This document shows, piece by piece, positions 20,452 to 30,868 of a stretch of DNA of 64,000 nt. The first letter of the stretch is position 1. Each line of letters starts with the position of its first letter. Under the pieces are notes generated by a model. The model made no database searches, had not been told where the DNA came from, and worked only from the letters and a program-made list of their open reading frames with translations. This stretch comes from Sporolactobacillus nakayamae (GTDB taxonomy: Bacteria > Bacillota > Bacilli > Bacillales > Sporolactobacillaceae). Position numbers and translations under genes: made by a program. The stretch lies in the NCBI RefSeq assembly GCF_900113325.1, contig NZ_FOOY01000010.1:62001-126000 (forward strand), read 5' to 3'.

Positions 20452-21332
20452 ACAGTAAAATCACGAATCGAATCGCTATTTCAGTAATCATCGCATGCGC
20501 CGTGGCCATGGCAGCTATTCTTATTTCAATGCTGGGCTATATCTTAGTTCAAGGCGTTTCAAGCATTTCTTGGAAATTTCTTACAACATCCGCCAGTCCT
20601 TTCTTGGCTGGAGGCGGTATTAAAGATCAATTGTGGAATTCATTTTACGTATTAATTATAACGATGCTTTTGACCGTTCCGATCGGTGTATTCGGAGGAA
20701 TCTATTTAGCTGAATACGCAAAACCCGGCAAGCTGACTTCTTTTATCAGAACTTGCGTTGAAGTGCTCGCTTCTCTACCATCAATCGTTGTCGGCATGTT
20801 CGGTATGCTTGTGTTCGTCAACTATTTCGGATTCAAGTATTCGGTATTCTCCGGAGCGCTTGCATTGACGGTTTTTAATCTGCCGGTAATCGTACGTGTG
20901 ACTGAAGACGGGTTCAGATCGCTTTCGCGCCATCAAAAAGAAGGCGGCCTCGCACTGGGACTTACACATTGGCATACAATCAAAACAATTTTACTTCCGG
21001 CGGCGTTTCCCAGCATTTTAACGGGTATTATTCTATCTGCGGGGCGTGTTTTCGGTGAATCGGCGGCACTTCTGTTTACCGCTGGACTTTCAACACCGGA
21101 TCTGGATTTTGGCAATTGGAATCCTGCGGCACCAAACTCGCCACTTAATCTTTTTCGTTCGGCTGAAACGCTTTCGGTGCATATTTGGGCGGTAAATACG
21201 GGTGGCATTATGCCAGATGTGCAAACAATCGCAAACGGCTCTGCCGCGGTGCTTGTCATTTGTGTTCTGCTCTTTAATTTATTTGCACGTATGATCGGGA
21301 AAATCATCAATCAAAAATTTTCAGGAAAATAA
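20448..21332 (+). CDS. pstA: phosphate ABC transporter permease PstA
   Basis: The second membrane subunit, 294 residues with six predicted spans; the coupling loop reads ALGLTHWHTIKTILLPAA. It overlaps pstC by an ATGA junction and is preceded by AAGGAGAGGAG, so translation is coupled. It forms the channel together with PstC, powered by PstB. Confidence 0.95.
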   Translation: MNSKITNRIAISVIIACAVAMAAILISMLGYILVQGVSSISWKFLTTSASPFLAGGGIKDQLWNSFYVLIITMLLTVPIGVFGGIYLAEYAKPGKLTSFIRTCVEVLASLPSIVVGMFGMLVFVNYFGFKYSVFSGALALTVFNLPVIVRVTEDGFRSLSRHQKEGGLALGLTHWHTIKTILLPAAFPSILTGIILSAGRVFGESAALLFTAGLSTPDLDFGNWNPAAPNSPLNLFRSAETLSVHIWAVNTGGIMPDVQTIANGSAAVLVICVLLFNLFARMIGKIINQKFSGK

Positions 21333-21347
21333 GCGGGAGGAATGGAT

Positions 21348-22160
<813 letters not shown>

Positions 22161-22195
22161 CCAAGAGGATCATTGCTGAATCTTTTGCTTAAACT

Positions 22196-22204
22196 TGTTA
22201 TGAT
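22196..22204 (+). promoter_or_regulatory. extended -10 promoter before phoP
   Basis: TGT followed by TATGAT (22199-22204) forms an extended -10 about 27 nt before phoP. No close -35 match is seen. This would let phoPR be expressed apart from the pst operon. Confidence 0.5.
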
Positions 22205-22230
22205 AAAAAGAGAAGCAAGGGGTGATATGC

Positions 22231-22926
22231 TTGGCAAAGAAAATAATGGTTGTGGATGATGAGCCGTCTATTGTGACGCTGCTCTCCTTTAACTTAAAAA
22301 AAGCAGGCTACGACGTACTGACTGCCGCAAATGGGACAGACGCATTGAAACTGGCAAGAGATTCTCGACCGGATTTGATTGTTTTGGATCTGATGCTTCC
22401 TGGAATGGACGGAATGGATGTATGCAAACAACTTCGCCAGGAACGCTATTTTGTGCCGATTTTAATGCTTACAGCCAAGGATGATGAGCTTGACAAGATT
22501 CTTGGTCTTGAGCTGGGTGCGGATGATTATATGACAAAACCCTTTAGCCCGCGTGAAGTGGTTGCGCGTGTCAAAGCGATTTTGAGACGTACAGATCTTG
22601 GAAAACAGGAACAAAATGAAGTGCTCTCAATCGGCGATTTGAAAGTGTATCCGAACAACTTTGAAGCGACATTCAAAGATGATGAAATGGTTTTGACACC
22701 AAAGGAGTTCGAACTGCTGGTCTATATGATGGAGCACAAGGGAAGGGTCCTCACACGTGAGCAATTGCTGAACGCTGTCTGGAACTACGACTTTGCTGGT
22801 GATACACGGATTGTCGATGTTCATGTCAGTCATTTGCGAGAAAAAATTGAAGATGTGACACGCAAACCGCTTTATATAAAAACAGTACGAGGGTTGGGTT
22901 ATAAATTTGATGAGCCGAAGGTTTGA
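22231..22926 (+). CDS. phoP: phosphate regulon response regulator PhoP
   Basis: An OmpR-family regulator of 231 residues. The receiver domain (1-120) has the acid pocket D9-D10-E11, phosphoacceptor D53 (VLDLMLPGMDG) and K at TKPFSPRE; the winged helix (about 135-230) ends in the recognition segment TRIVDVHVSHLREKIE. TTG 22231 is chosen because AAGGGGTGAT is spaced for it and the product then begins MAKKIMVVDDE like Bacillus PhoP. It overlaps phoR. The likely target is the Pho-box array before pstS. Confidence 0.93.
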   Translation: MAKKIMVVDDEPSIVTLLSFNLKKAGYDVLTAANGTDALKLARDSRPDLIVLDLMLPGMDGMDVCKQLRQERYFVPILMLTAKDDELDKILGLELGADDYMTKPFSPREVVARVKAILRRTDLGKQEQNEVLSIGDLKVYPNNFEATFKDDEMVLTPKEFELLVYMMEHKGRVLTREQLLNAVWNYDFAGDTRIVDVHVSHLREKIEDVTRKPLYIKTVRGLGYKFDEPKV

Positions 22927-24610
22927 TGGCAGAATGTGGGCGCGCTGGGGATTTGTTATCGTCTGCATGCTCTTCGTCATTTTTGTTACAAACGAAGTCA
23001 TTCAAGTTGCCCTCCTTTATGACGATAAGCAGACAATGGACGCGCGGGGAAACTGGATTGAATCCGTTGCAGTTAGACAGGGAAAGGTCCAAGTAGATGA
23101 ATTTGAATCTTCTTTTTCTCAATTCGCAAAAAAGGAGCATATTCAGCTTACTCTCTATAATCGTGATCGGAAGCTGATCTATTCATCAACAGGGAAAGAA
23201 AAAAAGACGCTCGATCAGATTGCAGGCTTGCGTGAATCGGGCGATTTTTTGGTATACATAAAAGCATTAAAATCGGATGGAGCAAAGGTAGGCTATCTCA
23301 AAATAAACGGATACAGGACGTCCATTGTCGGCCTTGGACTTGTCTATTGCCTCCTTGCAGCGGCCGGTATCGCGCTGCTGTATTATCGAGATTATCTTGT
23401 TCTCTCCTACGCACGTCCGATACGTTTTGCTTCCCGCATGGTCGAAAATCTATTAGAGGGTTCTTACAACATGATCGCTCCGGACCATGTAAAGCGTGAG
23501 AGTATACTGCGACTGAATTTGGCACTGAACCGAATGTCTGATGCGATGCATGAGATTAATCGTTCCTACACACGTCAACAGGACAGTATGACGACACTAA
23601 TTGAGAACATAGGGAACGGTCTACTATTTGTCGATGGCGTTGGGCGTATCAATTATGTTAATCATACGTTTAAAGAAGACTTTCAAACTCGTGCGACCCA
23701 TTGGGAGTTGGCAGACTATCATGAGGTTATTCCTTATGATGAGGTTCGCAAAATGATTGACGAAGTCTTTGAGACAAAGGAAAAGCTTGCCCGTCAATTG
23801 CAATTTACAGTTCATATCGAACGTAAGCACTTCGACATTTCTTGCGCGCCGATCTTAAATAAGCACAAGAAAATCAGGGGTATTGTCGTCGTATTTCACG
23901 ATATCACTGCGATTAAGAAATTGGAGAATACGCGAAAAGACTTCGTTGCCAATGTTTCTCATGAATTAAAGACACCGGTTACCTCGCTGATCGGTTTTAC
24001 TGAAACGTTACTTGATGGAGCGCGAGAAGATAAAGAGCTTGAGGATCAGTTTTTGCACATCATGCTTCACGAAGGTCGTCGTTTGCAGAGTCTCATCACT
24101 GACCTGCTCGAACTGTCGAAAATCGAACGGGAGCATTTTGTACTCCAGTGGGCACCGGTTTCTCTTAGTGATGTATTGGAAAGTGTGCTGCTTATTCTTA
24201 GAGAAAAAGCGGAGGCGAAGAAGATAAAGTTAGAGTATCTTCAAGGTGATGAAGGAGTGGTTGCCGGGGATGCATTTCGGATTCGTCAAATCATGATCAA
24301 TTTGATTTCTAACGCGATTTCCTATACTCCGGAAAATGGAACAGTCACAATAGCGATACATGAACGCAAATCAGAGGCGGATCTTGTCATATCCGATACA
24401 GGAATGGGAATTGAGCAAGACCAAATTCCGCGCATTTTCGAGCGGTTTTATCGTGTGGATAAGGCGAGAAGCAGAGACTCAGGCGGAACGGGATTAGGTC
24501 TTGCTATTGTCAAACATCTGGTTGAGGCGCATGATGGCAAAATACACGTAACTAGTGTACCTGGTAAAGGTTCAACCTTTACAATCACTTTTAATAAATC
24601 ATCAACTTGA
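22910..24610 (+). CDS. phoR: phosphate regulon sensor histidine kinase PhoR
   Basis: A 566-residue kinase that phosphorylates PhoP. Order: a membrane segment (about 13-35), an extracytoplasmic domain (about 36-135), a second membrane segment (about 136-160), HAMP-like linker, a PAS domain (about 225-340), the dimerisation helix with the phospho-His motif VSHELKTP (about 350), and the ATPase with N (ISNAISYTP), DTGMGIE and GGTGLGLAI boxes. It overlaps phoP by 17 nt, so the pair is coupled. Resembles B. subtilis PhoR in length and order. Confidence 0.93.
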   Translation: MSRRFDGRMWARWGFVIVCMLFVIFVTNEVIQVALLYDDKQTMDARGNWIESVAVRQGKVQVDEFESSFSQFAKKEHIQLTLYNRDRKLIYSSTGKEKKTLDQIAGLRESGDFLVYIKALKSDGAKVGYLKINGYRTSIVGLGLVYCLLAAAGIALLYYRDYLVLSYARPIRFASRMVENLLEGSYNMIAPDHVKRESILRLNLALNRMSDAMHEINRSYTRQQDSMTTLIENIGNGLLFVDGVGRINYVNHTFKEDFQTRATHWELADYHEVIPYDEVRKMIDEVFETKEKLARQLQFTVHIERKHFDISCAPILNKHKKIRGIVVVFHDITAIKKLENTRKDFVANVSHELKTPVTSLIGFTETLLDGAREDKELEDQFLHIMLHEGRRLQSLITDLLELSKIEREHFVLQWAPVSLSDVLESVLLILREKAEAKKIKLEYLQGDEGVVAGDAFRIRQIMINLISNAISYTPENGTVTIAIHERKSEADLVISDTGMGIEQDQIPRIFERFYRVDKARSRDSGGTGLGLAIVKHLVEAHDGKIHVTSVPGKGSTFTITFNKSST

Positions 24611-24620
24611 TTGGATAAAT

Positions 24621-24671
24621 AACCTGTGTTGCTTTAGAATATAAGAAAAAGCAACACAGGTTTTCTTTGTT
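24621..24671 (+). terminator. terminator after phoR
   Basis: A perfect 15-bp stem (AACCTGTGTTGCTTT and its complement) around a 12-nt loop, then TTTTCTTTGTTTTT. It isolates phoPR from polA. Confidence 0.9.
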
Positions 24672-24687
24672 TTTCAGGAGGAATATG

Positions 24688-27318
24688 ATGAAAAAACTTG
24701 TCTTAATTGATGGAAATAATGTCGTTTATCGTGCCTTTTTCGCATTGCCGTTACTAAGCAATAATCAAGGCATGTATACAAACGCAGTCTACGGCTTCAC
24801 GATGATGTTGATGAAGGTCATTGAAGAAGAGAAACCAACGCATCTGCTCGTCGCTTTCGATGCAGGGAAGACGACCTTCCGTCATGAAACCTATAAAGAA
24901 TATAAAGGCGGTCGCCAGAAGACGCCGCCTGAATTGTCACAGCAATTTCCACTTGTCCACGAATTGCTTGATGCGATGACGATTCAGCGTTACGAGCTCG
25001 ACAATTATGAGGCGGATGATATCGTTGGAACGCTTGCTCGAAAAGCAAGTAACGATGGATTTGATGTTCGGATTGTGACTGGAGACAAGGATTACCTTCA
25101 GCTCGTTGACGAAGGGGTTCGCGTCTCATTGATCCGTAAAGGAATCACTGACACTGTTGATTATGATGTAGATAAGGTCAAGGAACGTTACGCGATCAAT
25201 CCGCATGAGGTGATTGACCTTAAAGGACTAATGGGTGACGCCTCCGACAATATTCCAGGTGTGCCTGGAGTGGGGGAAAAGACCGCGATCAAACTGCTTA
25301 AGCAATTTGGGACGATCGAAGGTGTGTATGCGCATGTTGACGAAGTGACCGGCAAGAAGTTAAAAGAAAAGCTGGAAACGAATAAAGATCAGGCTTTGCT
25401 AAGCAAGAAAATCGCGACGATTGACAAGGACGCGCCCGTAGAACTAACCATTGACTCATGCAGCTATTCTCATGAATTTACGGATCGATTGAAAGATTTA
25501 TTTCGTGAGCTGGGTTTTCAATCGCTGCTTAATAAACTAGAAGTTCCAGATCCTGATGGACACGCATCGGAAACGGCGGCTATTTCTGTTCAAACAGTGA
25601 CAGAATTCACTGCTGAACAGCTCGTATCTCCGAGCGCATTAGTTGTGCAGATGCTCGATGAAAACTATCATTATGCGGCGATTACCGGATTTGCCATTTC
25701 AAATGAGGCGGGTACGTTCTTTATGGAAACCGAGCAGGCGATCAAGGACGAATGCTTCCGCCGGTGGCTGGAAGATCCTGAAATGAAAAAAGTGCTGCTT
25801 GACAGCAAGAAAGCTGAAGTGGCTTTAAAATGGCGCGGAATTAAGCTCCAAGGAATCGCTTTTGACGTTCGCCTGGCAACTTATTTGATTGATACTTCGG
25901 AGGCGGGGCAGGATTTAGCGCTGCTTGCGACAAAACGCGGTATTTCCAACATTGAAACCGATGACGTTTTTTATGGAAAAGGCGCAAAACGTAAAATACC
26001 TGAAGGCGAAGCTCAAGCCCAGCACCTTGGCAGAAAGGCATCCGCATTGCTGCAGCTTGAGCCAAAATTGATTCAAGAATTAATCGAAAACAAACAAAAA
26101 GAATTGCTTTTTGAGCTTGAACTTCCCCTTGCCCGAGTGCTTGCGAGAATGGAATATACGGGGATTAAAGCCAGCAGCGAAACACTGAAGGCAATGGGTG
26201 AGGAGCTTGATCGGACGCTTGATGTTATTGAACATGATATTTATGCCATGGCAGGCGTAACGTTTAATATTAATTCGCCAAAGCAGCTTGGCGAAATTCT
26301 CTTTGAGAAGCTGCAGCTGCCACCGGTAAAGAAAACAAAAACCGGCTATTCTACAGCAGCGGATGTACTTGAGAAATTGCGTGGCCGCCATGAAGTAATC
26401 GGCAAGATTCTCGATTTCCGTCAGCTGGGAAAGCTCAAATCCACTTATGTGGAGGGGCTGCTCAAAGTGATTCATCCGGAGACAGGACGCGTGCATACGT
26501 GTTATAATCAAGCCCTCACACAGACCGGGAGACTCAGTTCAACCGATCCGAACTTGCAAAATATACCAATTAGGCTGGAAGAGGGGCGCAAGATACGGAA
26601 AGCTTTTCTTCCTTCAGAAGCGGGTTGGCAGATTTTCTCAGCGGATTATTCTCAGATCGAATTGCGCGTACTCGCGCATATTGCTGATGACGATAACTTG
26701 AAACAGGCGTTTATTGAAGATATGGATATTCACACGAAAACGGCAATGGATGTTTTCGGTGTAGAAAAAGATGAGGTTACGTCACTGATGCGGCGCCATG
26801 CGAAAGCAGTCAATTTCGGTATTATCTACGGGATCAGCGACTATGGCCTTTCGCAGAATCTGGGAATCACACGGAAAGATGCCGCACACTTTATAGAAAA
26901 ATACTTGCAGAGTTATCCAGGTGTGCATCGTTATATGGAAAATATTGTTCGGCAGGCGAAAACGGACGGGTACGTAACGACATTATTGAATCGCCGCCGT
27001 TATCTGCCTGATATCAATAGTCGGAATTTTAATAGCCGCAGCTTCGCAGAACGTACAGCGATGAATACACCGATTCAAGGCAGCGCAGCCGATGTGATCA
27101 AGAAGGCAATGATCAATATGGATCAACGACTTAAAGATGAGAAGTTGGAAGCCAGAATGCTCTTGCAAGTGCACGATGAATTGATTTTTGAAGTTCCGGA
27201 GCAGGAATTAGAAGTCATGAATCAGATTGTACCGGATGTGATGGAGCACGCAATTAAACTGAGTGTCCCTTTGAAGGTGGAGAGCTCTTACGGACCGACC
27301 TGGTACGATGCAAAGTAA
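24688..27318 (+). CDS. polA: DNA polymerase I
   Basis: Repair and Okazaki-fragment polymerase, 876 residues. The 5'-3' exonuclease domain (about 1-300) has the acid clusters of VAFDAGKTTFRH, NYEADDIVG, TGDKDYLQL and MGDASDNIPGVPGVG. The middle 3'-5' exonuclease-like domain (about 310-465) lacks the metal-binding FDTETD-type motif, as is usual for Bacillus PolA, so proofreading is probably absent. Polymerase motifs: A DYSQIELRVLAHI, B RRHAKAVNFGIIYG, C VHDELIFEV. ATG 24688 is chosen (AGGAGG 6 nt upstream). Confidence 0.97.
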   Translation: MKKLVLIDGNNVVYRAFFALPLLSNNQGMYTNAVYGFTMMLMKVIEEEKPTHLLVAFDAGKTTFRHETYKEYKGGRQKTPPELSQQFPLVHELLDAMTIQRYELDNYEADDIVGTLARKASNDGFDVRIVTGDKDYLQLVDEGVRVSLIRKGITDTVDYDVDKVKERYAINPHEVIDLKGLMGDASDNIPGVPGVGEKTAIKLLKQFGTIEGVYAHVDEVTGKKLKEKLETNKDQALLSKKIATIDKDAPVELTIDSCSYSHEFTDRLKDLFRELGFQSLLNKLEVPDPDGHASETAAISVQTVTEFTAEQLVSPSALVVQMLDENYHYAAITGFAISNEAGTFFMETEQAIKDECFRRWLEDPEMKKVLLDSKKAEVALKWRGIKLQGIAFDVRLATYLIDTSEAGQDLALLATKRGISNIETDDVFYGKGAKRKIPEGEAQAQHLGRKASALLQLEPKLIQELIENKQKELLFELELPLARVLARMEYTGIKASSETLKAMGEELDRTLDVIEHDIYAMAGVTFNINSPKQLGEILFEKLQLPPVKKTKTGYSTAADVLEKLRGRHEVIGKILDFRQLGKLKSTYVEGLLKVIHPETGRVHTCYNQALTQTGRLSSTDPNLQNIPIRLEEGRKIRKAFLPSEAGWQIFSADYSQIELRVLAHIADDDNLKQAFIEDMDIHTKTAMDVFGVEKDEVTSLMRRHAKAVNFGIIYGISDYGLSQNLGITRKDAAHFIEKYLQSYPGVHRYMENIVRQAKTDGYVTTLLNRRRYLPDINSRNFNSRSFAERTAMNTPIQGSAADVIKKAMINMDQRLKDEKLEARMLLQVHDELIFEVPEQELEVMNQIVPDVMEHAIKLSVPLKVESSYGPTWYDAK

Positions 27319-27387
27319 TGTCCAACGGGAGGAGAAGCCTGAACAGAATACGCCGATCATAGAATAGAGAATTTAGGGGGAAACAGG

Positions 27388-28263
27388 TTGCCGGAATTAC
27401 CAGAAGTGGAAACTGTCAAACGCACGTTGAATGAGCTGGTTATTGGGAAGACAATCAAAAGTGTAGAGGTGCGCTGGCCGAACATCATCCGCAGGCCAAC
27501 TGATCTCAATCAATTTAAAACGAGGATGATTGGTGAAACGTTGCATGATGTACAGCGGCGCGGCAAATTTTTGCTGTTTTGTTATGACGACGTGGTGCTC
27601 GTCTCACATTTAAGAATGGAAGGACGTTATCGACTGGATCCTGAGCAAGATCCGATTGATCACTATACTCATGTCATTTTCCATTTTACCGATGACACAG
27701 CACTTCGTTATCGTGATGTCCGCAAATTCGGCACGATGCACCTTTTTAACAAAGGTGAACAATGGAAGCACTTGCCGCTGTCGAAACTTGGCCTCGAACC
27801 GTTGTCGCCCGAGTTGACGACAGGCTACTTGGCCCATGCTTTCCAACGTACGAAACGCTCAATTAAACTCGTTTTGCTTGATCAAACGATCATCGTCGGA
27901 CTGGGGAATATTTATGTTGATGAGTCCTTGTTTAAGGCCGGAATTCATCCGTTGACTACGGCAAGTGAACTCTCTGAAGCACAATTGGAACGATTAAGAA
28001 AGGCGATCGTTGAGACATTAAGCGATGCTGTAAAACTTGGCGGCAGCACCATTCGTACATTCGTTAACAGTCAGGGGCATATGGGCCTCTTCCAGCAGCA
28101 ATTAACGGTGTATGGCAGAGCCGGCGAGCCTTGTGTGCATTGTGGAACATCGATCGAAAAAATTAAAGTTGGCGGACGCGGCACACATTTTTGTCCACTC
28201 TGCCAGCCAAGAGGTTTGGAAAATGATGAAAATCGGATTGACAGGCGGGATCGCAAGCGGTAA
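27388..28263 (+). CDS. mutM: formamidopyrimidine-DNA glycosylase
   Basis: Removes oxidised purines such as 8-oxoguanine. The catalytic N-terminal Pro and Glu of PELPEVET follow the initiator (TTG start), and K60 (RRGKF), the H2TH segment (GLGNIYVDES) and the C-terminal zinc finger (CVHCG...FCPLCQ) are intact. At 291 residues it is about 16 longer than usual: after the zinc finger a charged, Arg/Asp-rich tail runs on into the start of coaE. This tail may be an incidental read into the overlap. Gene order polA-mutM-coaE matches Bacillus, without ytaF. Confidence 0.95.
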   Translation: MPELPEVETVKRTLNELVIGKTIKSVEVRWPNIIRRPTDLNQFKTRMIGETLHDVQRRGKFLLFCYDDVVLVSHLRMEGRYRLDPEQDPIDHYTHVIFHFTDDTALRYRDVRKFGTMHLFNKGEQWKHLPLSKLGLEPLSPELTTGYLAHAFQRTKRSIKLVLLDQTIIVGLGNIYVDESLFKAGIHPLTTASELSEAQLERLRKAIVETLSDAVKLGGSTIRTFVNSQGHMGLFQQQLTVYGRAGEPCVHCGTSIEKIKVGGRGTHFCPLCQPRGLENDENRIDRRDRKR

Positions 28264-28822
28264 GAGCACGATCTCACGCTGGCTGATACACCATGGATAC
28301 TCGGTCATTGACGCAGATAAGATTTCCAGAGAGGTTGTCGCCGCAGGGCAGCCGGCACTGTGCAGAATTTCTGATAAGTTCGGAGATGCCATGATTCTGC
28401 CTACGGGTGAACTTGATCGTAAGCAACTCGCCAGCCTGATTTTTCAAGATGATAAAAAACGTGCCGCGTTGAATGCGCTGCTCCATCCGCTTATTCGCTC
28501 GCGGATGCTCAAAGAACTTGACCAATATGAAAAAGAAGGAGCAAGTGCTGCCTTTTTGGATATTCCTTTGCTCTATGAAAGCGGCTTGGCGTCTTGGGTA
28601 GACAAAACGATCGTCGTCTATGTGTCTGAAACCAATCAACTGAAACGACTGATGGCGAGAAACCATTTGGATGAGTCTCAGGCACGTGCACGCATGGGTT
28701 CACAAATTCCACTATCAGAAAAAGTGAAGCTGGCGGATGCGGTGATTGATAATAATGGCTCGATTGAGGAAACCGAAGAACAGCTTCAGCGGCTGCTTCA
28801 ACGGTGGTCTCTTGAGAATTAA
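28223..28822 (+). CDS. coaE: dephospho-CoA kinase
   Basis: Last step of coenzyme A synthesis, phosphorylating the 3'-OH of dephospho-CoA. 199 residues with a P-loop at 8-16 (GGIASGKST), the D-IPLL-ES substrate motif (LDIPLLYESG) and a lid region rich in Arg. ATG 28223 is preferred (GAGG 8 nt upstream) and gives the normal family length; the start lies inside the last 41 nt of mutM. In B. subtilis ytcD, gapB and speD follow, but here nrdR is next. Confidence 0.94.
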   Translation: MMKIGLTGGIASGKSTISRWLIHHGYSVIDADKISREVVAAGQPALCRISDKFGDAMILPTGELDRKQLASLIFQDDKKRAALNALLHPLIRSRMLKELDQYEKEGASAAFLDIPLLYESGLASWVDKTIVVYVSETNQLKRLMARNHLDESQARARMGSQIPLSEKVKLADAVIDNNGSIEETEEQLQRLLQRWSLEN

Positions 28823-28907
28823 TTGGACTTGTTACCGCTCGGCTTTTCATCAGCTGTTTAGTAGGATACAATAAGTTTATCGAAATACAGCGAATGGAGT
28901 GAAAAAG

Positions 28908-29387
28908 ATGCGCTGTCCAAGCTGTAAACAAATGGCGACAAAAGTGTTGGATTCCCGCCCGGTCGACAATGGGCGCGTTATTCGCCGACGCAGAGAATGC
29001 GAATTGTGCCATCACCGTTTTACCACTTTCGAGAAAGTGGAGGAGACTCCTTTGGTCGTCGTGAAAAAAGGGGATAACCGAGAAGCGTTCAGTCATGAAA
29101 AGATGCTGCGCGGGCTTATAAAAGCCTGTGAAAAACGTCCGGTTCCGCTCGAGCGACTTGAACAGCTGGCAAATGATGTAGAAAAGGTGCTGCGCGACGA
29201 GGGTCGTTCGGAAGTGAATAGCCATGAAATTGGCGAGCGTGTGATGAATGAACTAGTGAAGGTGGACGAGGTTGCTTATGTCCGCTTCGCTTCAGTATAT
29301 AGACAGTTTACGGACATCAATGTTTTTGCTAAGAAAATTCAAGAATTGAAAGATCAATTGGAGAAAGAAAAAAACAGCAAGAAGTGA
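28908..29387 (+). CDS. nrdR: ribonucleotide reductase repressor NrdR
   Basis: A 159-residue ATP/dATP-sensing repressor of ribonucleotide reductase genes. A zinc ribbon is formed by C3, C6, C31 and C34, followed by the ATP-cone domain (about 49-139: [20 protein letters not shown]). ATG 28908 has GGAG 8 nt upstream. The C-terminal tail is Lys/Glu-rich. A weak promoter (TTTTCA, 17 nt, TACAAT at about 28868) may lie between coaE and this gene. The order nrdR-dnaB-dnaI is that of B. subtilis. Confidence 0.95.
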   Translation: MRCPSCKQMATKVLDSRPVDNGRVIRRRRECELCHHRFTTFEKVEETPLVVVKKGDNREAFSHEKMLRGLIKACEKRPVPLERLEQLANDVEKVLRDEGRSEVNSHEIGERVMNELVKVDEVAYVRFASVYRQFTDINVFAKKIQELKDQLEKEKNSKK

Positions 29388-29459
29388 GAGAATGAGGAAT
29401 GCCGATCTGAGAAGGGTCCTTAATTCTAGCACGAAAGACGCAGAATGGGGGTTGACGAT

Positions 29460-30842
29460 TTGCTGCAGTCTTGGAAAGAAGTGCTGCCCGGTGATCACTA
29501 TCGTGTTCGAACCAATGGATTGCTTCATTCATTCGACCAAAGAGTCATTACATGCCTGTATCAGCCTCTGATCGGTTTAGAGGCGGCAAGCATGTATTTT
29601 ACGCTTTGGCAGGAAACTGATGATTCAGAGGATTTTTTGACGCATCATCATCTCATGGGCATGATGAACCTGTCTCTAGACCGTATTCTCACAGCAAGAA
29701 AGAAGCTGGAAGCTATCGGTCTGTTGCAAACCTTGAAGAAAAAGGAAGCGAATCCCGGACAATTCGTATACTGTCTCGAGCCCCCACTGACGCCCGATTT
29801 GTTTTTTAAAGACGGTTTTTTAAATTTATTTTTGTATCGGCAGGTTGGACCCAGAGAATACAAAAGGCTCCTTCGTTTATTTGAAAACAAAATTATGAAC
29901 ATGGCTGGCTATGATGATGTCTCCGCACATTTTGACGAGGTATTTCAATCGATGCCGTCCGCAGAATCCACCGATGAAATGAAAAACACTTCATTGTCTG
30001 GTTCGTGGAGCGCCCGTGCTGAAGCACCCAAGCTTGAATTTAACAGACATTTTGATTTTAAAGCGATGATGCCCTATCTTTCCGACGCTATTCTGACGGA
30101 AGATGCGCTGACCGATGACGTTCGATTTGCTATTGATAAGCTGGCTTTTGTCTACCAGACTGAGCCTTATGATATGAGTCGGGCATTACAGTCGGCGGCA
30201 TTGCATACCGGTACTGTGGATATTGATACGCTGCGAAAAGAAGTACGTGATTTTTATCTTCTTGAGCATGGACAGGACGAAATGCCTGCACTCTACGAAC
30301 GTACTCAGCCGCGCGCGGAACGAGAAATCGTTGAAAAAGAGCCGCAAACTGAAGAAGAACGCTTGATCGCTTGGTATGAAGGAAATTCACCTTATCAGCT
30401 GCTCCAAGCACTTGGGCAGGGCAGCAAACCGGCAGCGCCTGATTTACGCTTGGTCGAGAATCTGATGTTCGATACAAAATTGAATCCGGGTGTGATCAAT
30501 GTCTTGATTGACTACATATCGCAAGTCAATGATCACAATTTGAACAAGTCCTTTGTTGAAAAAGTCGCGGCCCAGTGGGCAAGAGCAAATGTCCGGACCG
30601 TGCGGCAGGCGATGACTTACGCCCGAGAAGAACAAAAGAAACGTGATCAGACGAAAAGAGCCGTTGGTTCAGGATCTGCAAATAAAACGCGACGACCGAG
30701 AAAGCCGGGGCAGGATGAGCACCGTGAAGTCATTCCTGAATGGATGAAGAACCCGAAACAGCCGAAAGAACAATCAGGTGCAGACGATGAAGCGGTGAAA
30801 CAGAGAGCAAAATGGCTTGAGGATTACCTGAATAATATATGA
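29460..30842 (+). CDS. dnaB: replication initiation and membrane attachment protein DnaB
   Basis: A Firmicutes-specific helicase-loading protein (not the E. coli DnaB helicase) that acts with DnaD and DnaI at the origin. 460 residues: an N-terminal winged-helix region (about 1-130; LWQETDD, LMGMMNLSLDRILTARKKLEAIGLL) and a C-terminal DnaB/DnaD domain (about 310-390, with YEGNSPYQLLQ and the later YIS-x-V motif). TTG 29460 is chosen because GGGGGTTG is correctly spaced and it aligns with the homologue start (M-x-x-x-WKxVLP); the ATG five codons earlier lacks a site. The tail is basic and disordered. Confidence 0.92.
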   Translation: MLQSWKEVLPGDHYRVRTNGLLHSFDQRVITCLYQPLIGLEAASMYFTLWQETDDSEDFLTHHHLMGMMNLSLDRILTARKKLEAIGLLQTLKKKEANPGQFVYCLEPPLTPDLFFKDGFLNLFLYRQVGPREYKRLLRLFENKIMNMAGYDDVSAHFDEVFQSMPSAESTDEMKNTSLSGSWSARAEAPKLEFNRHFDFKAMMPYLSDAILTEDALTDDVRFAIDKLAFVYQTEPYDMSRALQSAALHTGTVDIDTLRKEVRDFYLLEHGQDEMPALYERTQPRAEREIVEKEPQTEEERLIAWYEGNSPYQLLQALGQGSKPAAPDLRLVENLMFDTKLNPGVINVLIDYISQVNDHNLNKSFVEKVAAQWARANVRTVRQAMTYAREEQKKRDQTKRAVGSGSANKTRRPRKPGQDEHREVIPEWMKNPKQPKEQSGADDEAVKQRAKWLEDYLNNI

Positions 30843-30868
30843 GAGCCGTGGTTAGGGAGGGTGCATGA

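Noticed and set aside
24688-27318. Loss of the 3'-5' exonuclease motifs in PolA as a novelty
   Set aside because: Inactive proofreading domains are normal for Bacillus-type DNA polymerase I.
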